64,000 nucleotides of DNA from JABURQ01 sp029243145. GTDB lineage: Bacteria > Planctomycetota > Planctomycetia > Planctomycetales > Planctomycetaceae. The stretch spans positions 248,001 to 312,000 of the forward strand of contig CBFHYX010000001.1 of NCBI GenBank assembly GCA_965660145.1. The letters run 5' to 3'. The notes below the pieces were generated by a model that had not been told where the DNA came from, searched no databases, and worked only from the letters and a program-made list of their open reading frames with translations. Positions 8,535 to 17,753 of the stretch are shown here, piece by piece (the first letter of the stretch is position 1; every line of letters begins with the position of its first letter). A program made the position numbers and the translations under genes.

Positions 8535-8597
8535 CTAAGCTCTCCCGCAAAGTAGCAGGCTCGGTAGGAGCAAGTTCAGGAGATTTATAGATTGCAT
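8535..8597 (-). CDS. leuL: leu operon leader peptide (leucine-rich, 20 residues)
   Basis: On the minus strand the ATG at 8597 opens a 20-codon frame reading MQSINLLNLLLPSLLLCGRA, then TAG at 8537-8535. Eight of 20 residues are leucine, arranged as LL.LLL..LLL, using CTC, CTG, TTG, CTC, CTA, CTG, CTA and CTT. This is the composition of an attenuation leader peptide. Its stop codon overlaps AGGGTTT, which is complementary to the upstream arm of the terminator. Known logic of leu leaders: low charged tRNA-Leu stalls the ribosome in the leucine codons, freeing AGGGTTT to form the antiterminator; otherwise the ribosome covers it at the stop codon and the terminator forms. There is no strong Shine-Dalgarno, the main weakness. 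An in-frame TAG lies upstream, so no longer form exists. Confidence 0.8.
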   Translation of the reverse strand: MQSINLLNLLLPSLLLCGRA

Positions 8598-8624
8598 AAT
8601 TGAGACTGTTCGTTTGAGACACTA

Positions 8625-8653
8625 AAATTAACGTCGGGTTCGATCTTGGTCAA
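8625..8653 (-). promoter_or_regulatory. Probable sigma-70-type promoter for the leu leader and leuA operon
   Basis: On the minus strand TTGACC (8653-8648) and TAATTT (8630-8625) are separated by exactly 17 bases. The -35 matches consensus at five of six positions; the -10 is weak (three of six). Transcription would begin about 20 bases before the leader-peptide ATG at 8597, giving a short 5' end as in other attenuator leaders. It lies between the leader and the divergent HAD gene. Confidence 0.5.
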
Positions 8654-8713
8654 GTCATGAATCAGATCCATCCTCAACTCGCGACAAATCTCACTCGAAA
8701 TAGACCGGATATC

Positions 8714-9670
8714 ATGACTTACACTTGGGCCGAATATTTCGACTGGCTCCATGAAAAACCACTGAAATGGCCAACTCCACCACCCGTTCAGCCGGTTACA
8801 GCACAAGCTTCGATTCAGCCTTTGCCTGATATCAAAGTCGTTTTCTGGGATTTTTATGGGACTTTGGTTCGTATCAGTGACGGGCAATTAGTCAGACTTG
8901 TGAACGACGATTTTCGCATGCAAATTGCCATCGAGAAGACTCTGGAAGAGTTCTCAATGTGGCAAAGCATGACGCGAAAACCGGGAGCACCCTGGAAATA
9001 CCTGCTAAATCAGTACCAGGAATTGCTCGATCAACTAACAATGACCAGAAGTTGCAGTCCGGGAGACACCCCGCTCGTTCGATTGAGCGAAATCTGGTCT
9101 CGAATTCTGGACCGCTTAATGAAGAAAGAATATCATTGGGACAGAACGATTCATGGAGATCAAGAACGCCTTGCCCAACACATCGGATTCCTCTATCATC
9201 TTTCTCTGCAAGGGGTTGAGACTTCTCCTGAAATTTGCGATACCTTGCTGACGCTCAACAATCGAGGTGTCCGTCAGGCAGTTTTCGGAGAGACAGAAGA
9301 GTTTTCACTGCCTCATTTTCTGTGGATGATACGGAAAAAGACCGATCACGAGGTTCCCGTCGGACTGTTTGATTCGTCCCTCTCTGTAATGTCACACAAT
9401 CTGGGGCTTCGCAAATCGTCACAAACCTTTTATAAAACAGTAGAGAAACAACTGTCGGAACAAAGAATTCAACCTCATCAAGTGCTTTCCGTTTCGACAC
9501 GGTTAGAAGGAGATCTGGAACTTGCCAAACAGCACGGTTGGAAAACGGCACTCTTGGCCAATGACCGATTGTCTCTGCGTGCAAGTTCCTCACAATTGAA
9601 AGAAGAACATTTGAAGCCAGATCGGCTATTAACTTCTCTTAAACAAGTCATTGATCTCCTCTCCCCATAA
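8714..9670 (+). CDS. HAD-superfamily hydrolase-like protein
   Basis: With the ATG at 8714 (MTYTWAEYFDWLHEKP) the protein has 318 residues. Motif I is VVFWDFYGTLVRI: the nucleophile Asp is present, but the second Asp of D-x-D is Tyr, as in haloacid dehalogenase or phosphonatase-type members. A large helical insertion follows (cap). A late motif near residues 275-300, VLSVSTRLEGDLELAKQHGWKTALL, resembles the motif IV region seen in dehalogenase-type HADs (G-D-x-x-x-D becomes EGDLELAKQ). Substrate cannot be inferred. An in-frame ATG at 8657 would add 19 residues but would put the coding start against the leu promoter; the 8714 start has GGA five bases upstream. Confidence 0.7.
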   Translation: MTYTWAEYFDWLHEKPLKWPTPPPVQPVTAQASIQPLPDIKVVFWDFYGTLVRISDGQLVRLVNDDFRMQIAIEKTLEEFSMWQSMTRKPGAPWKYLLNQYQELLDQLTMTRSCSPGDTPLVRLSEIWSRILDRLMKKEYHWDRTIHGDQERLAQHIGFLYHLSLQGVETSPEICDTLLTLNNRGVRQAVFGETEEFSLPHFLWMIRKKTDHEVPVGLFDSSLSVMSHNLGLRKSSQTFYKTVEKQLSEQRIQPHQVLSVSTRLEGDLELAKQHGWKTALLANDRLSLRASSSQLKEEHLKPDRLLTSLKQVIDLLSP

Positions 9671-9713
9671 ATTGCCAAGCGATAGATTCAGACTGACAGA
9701 AAGTGTATCGAAG

Positions 9714-10226
9714 ATGCCTGAAGCACCGTTTTTCGATCCCGAACAATTCCAGGACACAGAACCCATGTTCGACCTGGACGAAATTCGTAAAATCAATCCG
9801 CAACGACATGCCATGGAGCAACTGTCGGCGATATTAATGGTTGACTGCGAGAGCAATTCTCTGGTGGGATACAAAGATGTCACCGACGACGAATTTTGGT
9901 GTACTGGTCATATGCCCGGTTTCCCTCTCATGCCCGGTGTAATTCTTTGCGAGTGTGCGGCACAACTCGCGGGCTTTTATGCTCGCAAGTACGATATTCT
10001 TGGTGGTGGAGATTTTCTCGGATTCGGAGGGATGGAAAATGTTCGCTTCCGAGCCCCCGTCTATCCCGGCAACCGATTAGTGGTCATGGCCAAGGTTTTG
10101 AAAGTGAAACCGAAACGTCGTGCCGAATTTTGCTTCCAAGGATTTGTGGGCAAAAAAATGGTCTTCAATGGTCACATGATTGGTGTACCCATTAATCGAA
10201 CCAGTTCTCTGGGCGACGAAAACTAA
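9714..10226 (+). CDS. FabZ-like (3R)-hydroxyacyl-ACP dehydratase family protein
   Basis: A 170-residue single hotdog-fold protein. The FabA/FabZ active-site segment is clear: CTGHMPGFPLMPGVILCECAAQ, with His in GHMPG and the catalytic Glu in CEC, followed by the central helix AAQLAGFYARKY and the strand GGMENVRFRAPVYPGNRL. FabZ dehydrates 3-hydroxyacyl-ACP in fatty acid elongation; planctomycetes often carry several paralogues, so it may serve another acyl pathway. Length (about 140-170) is normal. I chose 9714 (MPEAPFFDPEQF); an upstream ATG at 9651 would overlap the HAD gene by 20 bases. It lies 43 bases after the HAD stop and 42 before trmB, probably in one transcript. Confidence 0.8.
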   Translation: MPEAPFFDPEQFQDTEPMFDLDEIRKINPQRHAMEQLSAILMVDCESNSLVGYKDVTDDEFWCTGHMPGFPLMPGVILCECAAQLAGFYARKYDILGGGDFLGFGGMENVRFRAPVYPGNRLVVMAKVLKVKPKRRAEFCFQGFVGKKMVFNGHMIGVPINRTSSLGDEN

Positions 10227-10268
10227 TTTATCGATTCTCAAAACACGATTGTATTGATTCCTATTGCG

Positions 10269-10910
10269 ATGAGAGCACCTCCTGGCGAGATCATGTTTCC
10301 GTGGCTGCGACGCAGTCATGAGATGGAAGTCACACCCCTCGATTGGGCCGAGTTCTTCGGGAACGACAATCCGGTCGAACTCGATATCGGTTGTGGTCGC
10401 GGTCTCTACACTTGGAAGGCCAGCGAAGCCAACCCAGAGATTAACTATCTGGGGATCGAACTCGATTACAAAACGGCACGACGCGCCGCGGGCAAGTTGT
10501 ATAAACGAGAGATCCCCAACGCGCGCATTATCTCGGGGGATGCACGGGAGATTCTCGACAAGCTAATCGTGAACGGTTCAGTTCAAGCGGTCCATTTTTA
10601 CTTTCCCGATCCATGGTGGAAACGCAGGCACAAATGGCGACGACTGTTTACCGACGACTTTGCCGATCAGATCGCCGAAGTGCTGCAAATGGGAGGGATC
10701 CTGCATTCCTGGACCGATGTGGAAGATTACTTCGAGGTCATCTCGGCGTTATTAGAACATCACACACAGTTCGAGACTCTTCCTCGTCCGGCAGAACAAA
10801 CGCCCGATCACGACTTTGATTATCGAACAAGCTTCGAGCGGAAGAAGCGAAAAGAGGGCGAAACGATTTACCGCGGTCAATGGAAGAAAATTGCAGAGCG
10901 CACTACCTGA
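10269..10910 (+). CDS. trmB: tRNA (guanine-N7-)-methyltransferase
   Basis: TrmB makes m7G46 in the tRNA variable loop using SAM. The protein has the family signatures: ELDIGCGRGLYTW (SAM motif I), YLGIELDYKTARRA, and VHFYFPDPWWKRRHKWRRL, the hallmark active-site PDPW segment, then DYFEVISALLEHH and a C-terminal TSFERKKRKEGETIYR that carries the T-x-(Y/F)-E substrate motif. Length of 213 residues is typical. ATG 10269 is chosen; TTG 10254 and ATG 10293 are in-frame alternatives. It follows the FabZ-like gene closely. Confidence 0.93.
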   Translation: MRAPPGEIMFPWLRRSHEMEVTPLDWAEFFGNDNPVELDIGCGRGLYTWKASEANPEINYLGIELDYKTARRAAGKLYKREIPNARIISGDAREILDKLIVNGSVQAVHFYFPDPWWKRRHKWRRLFTDDFADQIAEVLQMGGILHSWTDVEDYFEVISALLEHHTQFETLPRPAEQTPDHDFDYRTSFERKKRKEGETIYRGQWKKIAERTT

Positions 10911-10975
10911 TAAGTGACAAGAAGCTTTCTGCAAAATACTCAAGACACCCCACTCAATCATAAAGTGACATTCTG

Positions 10976-11968
10976 ATGAGCAAAATACGATTCGGCATCT
11001 TGAGTACCGCCAACATCGGCACCGCAAAAGTGATCCCCGCCATGCAACAGGGAGAGTTCACGGAAGTCACGGCGATTTCGTCACGTGGGTTGGACAAAGC
11101 TCAAGCTGCGGCTGATGAATTGAAAATCCCCAAGGCTTACGGAACTTATGAAGAAATTCTGGCCGACCCGGATATTGACGCCATTTACAATCCGCTACCG
11201 AACGACATGCACGTGGAATGGTCGATGAAAGCGCTCGAAGCGGGCAAGCATGTGTTGTGCGAAAAACCGATTGGCTTGAGTTCTGCTGAGGGACAAAAGC
11301 TGGTTGATGCCGCCCAACAATACCCTGACCTCAAAGTGATGGAGGCGTTCATGTATCGCCATCATCCGCAGTGGCAGAAGACGAAAGAACTCGTCACCTC
11401 GGGAGCCATTGGAACACTGACCACCATTCAATCTTACTTTGCATTTTTCAATCGCAAGGGAAATGATATTCGCAACAAAGTGGAAGCGGGTGGTGGCGCG
11501 CTGATGGACATCGGTTGTTACTGCATCTCGCTTTCGAGATTTCTATTTGATGCAGAGCCACAGCGAGTGAGTGCGCGGGTGGAACGCGATTCGGATTTCG
11601 GGACCGACAAGCTAACTTCGGGCATTCTCGAATTTTCAGCGGGAACGTCCACATTCACCTGTTCGACACAGACATTTCTCAGTCAACGAGTGACCATTTT
11701 CGGCACAGACGGTCGCATCGAGATTGAGATTCCGTTCAATGCACCGCCCAATCGTCCGACCAGACTTTGGCACACGACCTCTGCAGGAACGGAAGAAATC
11801 ACGTTCGATCTCTGTGATCAATACACGATACAGGGAGACTTGTTTGCTCGTGCGATCCTGGAAGACACCGAAGTCCCAACACCGCTGTTTGATGCTGTCC
11901 AAAATATGCAGGTGATCGAAGCCGTCTTTGCGAGCGGCGAGAGCGAACAGTGGGAAGCCGTTGGGTGA
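10976..11968 (+). CDS. Gfo/Idh/MocA-family NAD(P)-dependent oxidoreductase
   Basis: The 330-residue protein starts with a Rossmann NAD(P) site (IRFGILSTANIGTAKVIPAM), has YNPLPNDMHVEWSMKALEAG and the conserved CEKPIGLS motif whose Lys contacts substrate, and a C-terminal beta-sheet substrate domain with the GGGALMDIGCYCISLSRF helix. These enzymes act on sugars, inositols or related alcohols, or reduce their keto forms; the exact substrate cannot be read. It most resembles the glucose-fructose-oxidoreductase/xylose-dehydrogenase group by motif order. Its stop codon abuts the stop of the NHL-repeat gene on the other strand. Confidence 0.9.
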   Translation: MSKIRFGILSTANIGTAKVIPAMQQGEFTEVTAISSRGLDKAQAAADELKIPKAYGTYEEILADPDIDAIYNPLPNDMHVEWSMKALEAGKHVLCEKPIGLSSAEGQKLVDAAQQYPDLKVMEAFMYRHHPQWQKTKELVTSGAIGTLTTIQSYFAFFNRKGNDIRNKVEAGGGALMDIGCYCISLSRFLFDAEPQRVSARVERDSDFGTDKLTSGILEFSAGTSTFTCSTQTFLSQRVTIFGTDGRIEIEIPFNAPPNRPTRLWHTTSAGTEEITFDLCDQYTIQGDLFARAILEDTEVPTPLFDAVQNMQVIEAVFASGESEQWEAVG

Positions 11969-12790
11969 TCATTTCGGAGAATAAGGTGAGATCTTGCCCT
12001 CTTCCGAGATTTGATAAATGGCTTTTTTGTGAGGATCGGCGACCAGTAAACCGTTCTCCGAGAGTGATAGGCCGACTGGATTTTTGAACGGCTCCCCTTG
12101 GGCAAATGCGACGGGTGCGTTTCCTGATTCGATTTTCCAGACAGTCTTGGCGTACCCATCGACAACAAATGCGGTCGTGTCATCTTTCAACACGATGTCA
12201 TGTCCGAATTGAAATGCCATTCCTTTGACGACGGTTTCGACTTTCCCGTCTGCTGGATTCAGTTTGAGCAGATGATCGGGACCGTGGGAGACAATCCAAA
12301 GCATTCCGGTCGAATCGATGGTCATACCACGAGGAGCGCGAACCACGGCCACTTCTTCCGGCTTTCCTCCCTCCGCAGGAACTTTCCAAATGCGGTGGAG
12401 TTCCAGGTCGGCCACATAAATCTCACCCGACTTGGCAACCGCCATCGCCATTGGAATACCGATCCCGCCGTTCGTTAAGGGGACTGGTTTGTTGTTTTCA
12501 TCGAAACGAAATATCTCGCGTGTCGAAGAATCGCCGGCCAACAGTCGTCCTTTGTGATCAATCGCCAGACAGCGAATGGCATTCAGTGGCGTGCGAAACT
12601 TCTTCGATCCTTGAAAGAAGATCTCGGCGTGACCATCTGTGATTTTCCAGACGCCGGGCAAGTTTCGGTCGGCGACATACGCCGTCTGCTTGTCGGCTTC
12701 GATGACATCCAAAGGATATTGCATCTCTTGAGCGGAGAGCATCGAGGTACAGACGATCAAAAATGTCAGGCAGTACAAAGGGAGTTTCAT
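11969..12790 (-). CDS. Secreted NHL/SMP-30-like beta-propeller protein
   Basis: The ATG at 12790 gives a clean signal peptide (MKLPLYCLTFLIVCTSMLSAQ, cleavage near residue 21); the longer frame from 12832 would bury it. The mature part has repeated propeller units such as AYVADRNLPGVWKI, RCLAIDHKGRLLAGDSSTREIFRF, MAVAKSGEIYVADLELHRIWKV, and IYQISEEGKISPYS at the end, typical of NHL or gluconolactonase-like propellers. No catalytic residues can be assigned. It lies 48 bases downstream of the large TPR/FG-GAP gene on the same strand, so both may be exported or membrane partners in one transcript. Confidence 0.8.
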   Translation of the reverse strand: MKLPLYCLTFLIVCTSMLSAQEMQYPLDVIEADKQTAYVADRNLPGVWKITDGHAEIFFQGSKKFRTPLNAIRCLAIDHKGRLLAGDSSTREIFRFDENNKPVPLTNGGIGIPMAMAVAKSGEIYVADLELHRIWKVPAEGGKPEEVAVVRAPRGMTIDSTGMLWIVSHGPDHLLKLNPADGKVETVVKGMAFQFGHDIVLKDDTTAFVVDGYAKTVWKIESGNAPVAFAQGEPFKNPVGLSLSENGLLVADPHKKAIYQISEEGKISPYSPK

Positions 12791-12838
12791 AAGTCTCTCA
12801 ATCAAAACGAACTGTGAAATCAATGAGTTCAAAGGCGA

Positions 12839-15800
12839 CTACCGTACCGAGTTCCAATCTCGAATTTCCGTACGGAACGACGGACGCGGTTGACGACGAG
12901 TCTGATACTCTTGCAAATAGTCACGATGCTTGGGTGTGTTGGGAAACGATTGTTCCGGCTCATAAGGATACGCTTTCATACCTCTGAAAGGCAACGGTTC
13001 GACTTGTTGCCCTTGCACTGTGTTCAAGTCGGCATCTTTATCCCAACCAATATTGTACAAGATAAAGTCTCTCACCCAGCCTTCGGGAAGTTTTTTCTGA
13101 GGGACGGCAAAACGAACTGTCATTTCGTCGCCCGCCCCCATCACCACTTGTAAGTCGTCTCCCTCTTCAATCAATTCTGTCACGTCGCCATAACGGGTAA
13201 AATCTCCTCCCATCGGTGGCCAAAGTGGCTGCGTGGTGACACTCTGATAGTCAAAAGATTCGGATTGATTGTGTGGTTGAGGAATGCGTTTTGAGAAGCC
13301 TCGGTCATGCAAATCTGCTCCCAGTAGATTTAGTTCGGTCAGGTCGAACTGAGCCGGTGTTTCGTCCACGGTATAGAAGAGATGATCCCACCGAATTTCC
13401 ATGTTGGTCACGATACGAACGCGGTAATCATCGGTCAAAAATTTGTCGGTTAAATCCACGACAATCGTTTTGGTCTTCCCGCCGGGAAAACCAATGTACG
13501 GTGAGACTGTCTGCCATTCTCCATTTTCGTCGGGAACTTGCAGCATAGGCGGTTGAGGCCGAGGCATCTCGGGGTTCTGCGAGATCGCAATATTCAGTGA
13601 CGTATCGGTGGGAAAGACCCAACCTGTGAGGAACAGTTTGAGATTTGACGGCGCATCGTCGTATTCACCCACGCTGAATTCCAGCCAATGCGTTTCGGTC
13701 AGTCCTTGCGTGTAGGAATCGCCCCAAGACTTGGTATAGATTCCATCCGCATCACGGACCTGAGATAACAAATCTCGGTTCTGTTGATCGACGACAACTT
13801 CGGGGGTCAGCGGTTTGCGGGCAGTGTGTACTTGGAACTCCGCAATCTCGGCGGGGCCCACTTTTTCGTTGGTGAAGATATCGACTTCTGAGGGATGATC
13901 GACGGTCATCAGTTTGACCGAATCATAATAGGCGGCTTCCCAAAGCTCTTCGGTCATTTGCAGAACATACTCGCCATCTTTTGGGACAAGCAAGTCTTCG
14001 GAGATCTTCAAATATTCCCAATCGCGCGCGGGTGCCAGAATCCCTTGTGCGAATTGCAAACCGATCGGTGACGCCCACAAACAATCAGTCGCAAACACAA
14101 ATTTCTCGCCGTCCCAAGTGTAAAGATAGGGGCAAGAGCCTTTGAGTTGCTGTTGCTCAAAGATCATGCCGTTCGTTTTGGGGGAGAGCACGTTGTGGGG
14201 GATTCCATTCGTCCATAGCACTCGCAAAATATCCGCATCCGATTGTTGACCGAGGCCAAAATGTGTCAGAGGGCCGTTGACGATTCGGGCCTGATACAGT
14301 CCTCCCGCCTTCACTTCCAGCAGGCTCCCCACACCGTGCATATTGCAGCGTTCACGAGGAGTTTGAGCGATTTCTTCTGCTCGCAGTCGGACATTGATCC
14401 AGTTGTTTTTGTTGCCGCCTTCGTTGATCACCAAATGGACTTTCCCCTTCGAGAGCAAAACTAAATCCTGATCACCATCGCCATCAAAGTCGATCACTTC
14501 CAACTGCTCTGCCCCCGGCATGGAGTCAGTGAGTTCTGCCTGATGTTTCAAACCCTTATTGAGATCCCCCTCATAAATCTGGAGCCCTTCAGCATTCCAC
14601 GTGATCACATCGAGAAGGCCATCGTTGTTGTAATCCCAAGCAGACAAGCCATCTCCCGCAATGTCCGAAATCTGCTCCGTCGCACCCGGCTTCCAGCCTC
14701 CTGATTGCAGAGTTGTGCCGGGAATGAAAGTCAGGCCGGTTTCTCCGACCGACAAAAGATCCCACGAAGCATCCCGATTCACATCGACAACCGCGATCGC
14801 AGAAGCGGTCTCCATCGCAACATTGAGCGGACGTGACACATATCGGCCATGCAGATTGTTCTCCAAGAGAAAGACGCCCGGCTCAGAGTTGGCGGCCACG
14901 ACAAAGTCGTTGAGCAGGTTACGGTCAATGTCGGTGGCGACAATTTTTTGCAAGCGTTGATCGGGTGCGGTAAGATGTGAAAACGGAGTAAAATTGGTGA
15001 AGCTCCAGTTTCCGTTATTCGACCATAATGTCATGCCGACTTGAGAGAGCACTGTAAAGTCGAGGTCTCCATCATGATCGATGTCGGCAACATGCGCATC
15101 GTTGATCTGCTGCAACTCTTGTAACTCGTCTGGAAGTTCGACGAGCGAAAGTTTCACTGCTGTGTCTGCTTGTTGAAATTCGTTTTGGATCAGTAGTAGT
15201 CCCTCTTTCCCCCACACGATCAGATCAAGATCGGTATCAAACAACCCCTCATTGACTTTTTTGAGTGCTTCGTCCCGTGTTGATTGATAATCGCGGTCGA
15301 GATCGGCGGCCACAATACCCAAAATTTCAAACGGCAGGTCCAATTGGAAGAGAGGTTCTTTCGACTGAGGAAGTGCATACACAACTAAACGATTGCCGGC
15401 ACCAATTATGAGTTCCGGTTCGCCGTCGAGTGTGAGGTCGGTAGTTAAGAAGGTAGTGAGGCTGGATTCGATGCCGCCGAGTTCTAATGTCTTCGTTTGA
15501 AAGGCCACATCAATCGGAGCGGGAGACTGAAACAACGGTTCCGCGGAAAGACTGTAAAAATCCTCCGAGAAGTCCATCGCGACGTATTCGAGGGGATGCG
15601 GATTCAGACGATTCAAATCATTCGTGTAGGCGATTTCGGCCAGCAACAGGTTGCCCGTGAATCCGATTTGAGTCTGGGCGATCTTCCAATCTCCCCCTTT
15701 CACTGCGCTGGCGGCTTTGTCTAGCAACTTGGGAAGTGTCTCACGCACGCGAACAGAAAGAGGTATGAACAAGTCCCGCGCTTGCTCCAGAATTTCAAGA

Positions 15801-16465
15801 AACAAGTCGTCTTGAGTCTCTGCCAGAAAACGCAGATAAGCCACCACGACGGCAATGTTTTCGGGAGACCGTTGATAAGTCTCAGCAATGGCGGCCTTCT
15901 TTTCCGAGACATCGTATTCGTCGGCGCGCTGCTGCATCAGTTGGAACGCTTGATAAGGTAACACGGGGTCAGTCTTGCTGAGTTCGGCCGCTCGCAAGTA
16001 GGCAGCGATGGCTGCGGCGCGGTCTTCAATCGCTTCGTACATTCGTGCGGAGAGAATCACTTGTTGCGGAGACTCCCCATGAATGGAAGCCCACGACGTG
16101 AGCGTTTCGGCAAGTCCTGCTTGCGTGGAACTGTACGCGTCTGGTTCTTGTGCTTTGTTCAACGCGGCCAATTTTAATAACGCGGTGATTGTCAAATTTT
16201 GGTAGCCCAACGATTCGTTGGGCGTTAATTCAATGATCGTCCGAAACCCTGTTGTCGCTTCGTCCAGTTGGTTATTTTCCAATTGTGCGATGGCCTGGTT
16301 TTTCAGATCGACGATTTCGAGCAAATTGGCCGTCGATGTGGGTTCTGGTTGTGGGGTCTCGCTAGGAATCAAGAAGAACGCGACCACGGCACCAATCAAC
16401 ACCACCACCCCGAGCAGCCAAGGTATCAAAGAGGTCGAATTGTGTTCGGGAGAGCGATCGGTCAT
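12839..16465 (-). CDS. Large membrane-anchored TPR and FG-GAP/VCBS-repeat protein with ASPIC/UnbV-like domain
   Basis: The 1208-residue protein has an N-terminal transmembrane anchor (LIPWLLGVVVLIGAVVAFFL, residues 13-32), a TPR-like helical region (about 45-270), and then FG-GAP/VCBS repeats with calcium-loop DxDxDG patterns, for example HVADIDHDGDLDFTVL and VIDFDGDGDQDLVLL. This is followed by an ASPIC/UnbV-type segment (NWINVRLRAEE ... GVGSLLEVKAGGLYQ). The last 450 residues (LYTWDGEKFVFATDCLW onward) form a further domain I cannot name. Such CRTAC-like proteins are common in planctomycetes and are thought to be extracytoplasmic. Function is unknown; a surface scaffold or binding role is plausible. 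Confidence 0.8.
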   Translation of the reverse strand: MTDRSPEHNSTSLIPWLLGVVVLIGAVVAFFLIPSETPQPEPTSTANLLEIVDLKNQAIAQLENNQLDEATTGFRTIIELTPNESLGYQNLTITALLKLAALNKAQEPDAYSSTQAGLAETLTSWASIHGESPQQVILSARMYEAIEDRAAAIAAYLRAAELSKTDPVLPYQAFQLMQQRADEYDVSEKKAAIAETYQRSPENIAVVVAYLRFLAETQDDLFLEILEQARDLFIPLSVRVRETLPKLLDKAASAVKGGDWKIAQTQIGFTGNLLLAEIAYTNDLNRLNPHPLEYVAMDFSEDFYSLSAEPLFQSPAPIDVAFQTKTLELGGIESSLTTFLTTDLTLDGEPELIIGAGNRLVVYALPQSKEPLFQLDLPFEILGIVAADLDRDYQSTRDEALKKVNEGLFDTDLDLIVWGKEGLLLIQNEFQQADTAVKLSLVELPDELQELQQINDAHVADIDHDGDLDFTVLSQVGMTLWSNNGNWSFTNFTPFSHLTAPDQRLQKIVATDIDRNLLNDFVVAANSEPGVFLLENNLHGRYVSRPLNVAMETASAIAVVDVNRDASWDLLSVGETGLTFIPGTTLQSGGWKPGATEQISDIAGDGLSAWDYNNDGLLDVITWNAEGLQIYEGDLNKGLKHQAELTDSMPGAEQLEVIDFDGDGDQDLVLLSKGKVHLVINEGGNKNNWINVRLRAEEIAQTPRERCNMHGVGSLLEVKAGGLYQARIVNGPLTHFGLGQQSDADILRVLWTNGIPHNVLSPKTNGMIFEQQQLKGSCPYLYTWDGEKFVFATDCLWASPIGLQFAQGILAPARDWEYLKISEDLLVPKDGEYVLQMTEELWEAAYYDSVKLMTVDHPSEVDIFTNEKVGPAEIAEFQVHTARKPLTPEVVVDQQNRDLLSQVRDADGIYTKSWGDSYTQGLTETHWLEFSVGEYDDAPSNLKLFLTGWVFPTDTSLNIAISQNPEMPRPQPPMLQVPDENGEWQTVSPYIGFPGGKTKTIVVDLTDKFLTDDYRVRIVTNMEIRWDHLFYTVDETPAQFDLTELNLLGADLHDRGFSKRIPQPHNQSESFDYQSVTTQPLWPPMGGDFTRYGDVTELIEEGDDLQVVMGAGDEMTVRFAVPQKKLPEGWVRDFILYNIGWDKDADLNTVQGQQVEPLPFRGMKAYPYEPEQSFPNTPKHRDYLQEYQTRRQPRPSFRTEIRDWNSVR

Positions 16466-16720
16466 GGCGATTAAGTTCGGGTAAAATGATCAGAAAGTAG
16501 GTCAATTATGATTATGATCGAGTCCGTTGATCGATGGAACTGTCATTCAGCGATCAGAGGCCGGAGGCATCGAGAATCCACATTTTAACAGACAGTTAAG
16601 GAAATAATTCTGTTAATTTCGGCCCAAATCGGTTCTTATGGGGTTTAGGTCGAATGTCGACAGTTCTCGATTCACCAATAGCCATCCTGCCAACACACCC
16701 GCCAGAAGAAAGTTCCATTC

Positions 16721-17701
16721 ATGCAAAATCAAGACAATTGCTCCGACTGCGGCGATGGCGTCTCACGCCGTCAATTTGTTCAGACACTCGGAACGGCAGC
16801 CATTGCCGGCAGCGCCATGCTCAATACAGGCAGTTTGCTTGCGGCTGGTGACAAGAAAAAGGCGGTTGCCGAGACGGCTGTCACCGAACTTTACTCGACA
16901 TTGACGGACAAACAAAAACAGACGATGTGCTTCTCGTTCGATCACGAGTTGCGCACGCGCATCAACGCGAACTGGGCGATCACCAAACCGACCATCGGCG
17001 GAGCGTTCTACACCAAAGAACAACAGACACTCATCAAGAAGATCCTTCAGAATATCACCAGCGAAGATGGCTTCCAACGATTCATGAAACAAATGGACGA
17101 AGATACCGGTGGCTGGGATCTGAATCATATTGCCATCTTCGGTGAACCAGGGACCGGCAAATTTGAATGGGAACTGACTGGACGACATGTCACATTACGT
17201 GCCGATGGCGATTCTGTCGCGGGAGCCGCGTTCGGTGGACCCATCGTTTACGGACACGGTGAAGAAGATCCCGCACAAAATGTGTTCCACTATCAAACGC
17301 AAGCAGCCAATGAAGTTTTCAAGGCACTTGATACCGATCAACGCAAACTGGCCTTACTGCCAAAATCTCCCAAAGAAACACAGGTCCAATTGCAAGGTAA
17401 CAAACCGGCATTCGGCGGTGTTTCTGTCGGCTCACTTTCCTCCGATCAAGTGGAACTGGTGGAATCGGTCATCAAGACGATTCTCGCGCCTTACCGAGAA
17501 GCCGATGTGAATGAAGCATTAGCGTTCATCAAAAAGGGTGGCGGTCTGGAAAAGCTGAACATGGCGTTCTACCAGAATGGCGATCTCAAAAACGACAAAG
17601 TGTGGGACATCTGGCGAATCGAAGGACCGACATTTGTCACTCACTTCCGCGGCGCACCGCACGTTCACGCTTACATCAACATTGGCATGAAGAACACTTA
17701 G
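16721..17701 (+). CDS. Tat-exported DUF3500-family protein
   Basis: The 326-residue protein has a twin-arginine signal at residues 15-45 (SRRQFVQTLGTAAIAGSAML) and a mature part of about 280 residues. Its HIAIFGEPGTGKFEWELTGRH and AAFGGPIVYG segments and the C-terminal WRIEGPTFVTHFRGAPHVHAYI strand match my recollection of the DUF3500 family. Function of that family is unknown. A strong terminator follows the gene at 17754. There is no neighbour in the same transcript, so it is probably monocistronic. The G-E-P-G-T-G-K stretch resembles a P-loop by chance; in this secreted context it is not an ATPase. Confidence 0.7.
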   Translation: MQNQDNCSDCGDGVSRRQFVQTLGTAAIAGSAMLNTGSLLAAGDKKKAVAETAVTELYSTLTDKQKQTMCFSFDHELRTRINANWAITKPTIGGAFYTKEQQTLIKKILQNITSEDGFQRFMKQMDEDTGGWDLNHIAIFGEPGTGKFEWELTGRHVTLRADGDSVAGAAFGGPIVYGHGEEDPAQNVFHYQTQAANEVFKALDTDQRKLALLPKSPKETQVQLQGNKPAFGGVSVGSLSSDQVELVESVIKTILAPYREADVNEALAFIKKGGGLEKLNMAFYQNGDLKNDKVWDIWRIEGPTFVTHFRGAPHVHAYINIGMKNT

Positions 17702-17753
17702 ACAGCCCGTTTATCAACAGACTGTTAGACAATCATGACCAATTGAATTTCCA

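Noticed and set aside
16570..16620. TTAACAG ... CTGTTAA inverted repeat upstream of the DUF3500 gene
   Set aside because: Only seven-base arms with a long spacer; expected by chance in AT-rich intergenic DNA.
17140..17165. GEPGTGK in the DUF3500 protein as a P-loop
   Set aside because: The protein is Tat-exported and has no Walker B or other ATPase motifs; it is a chance match.
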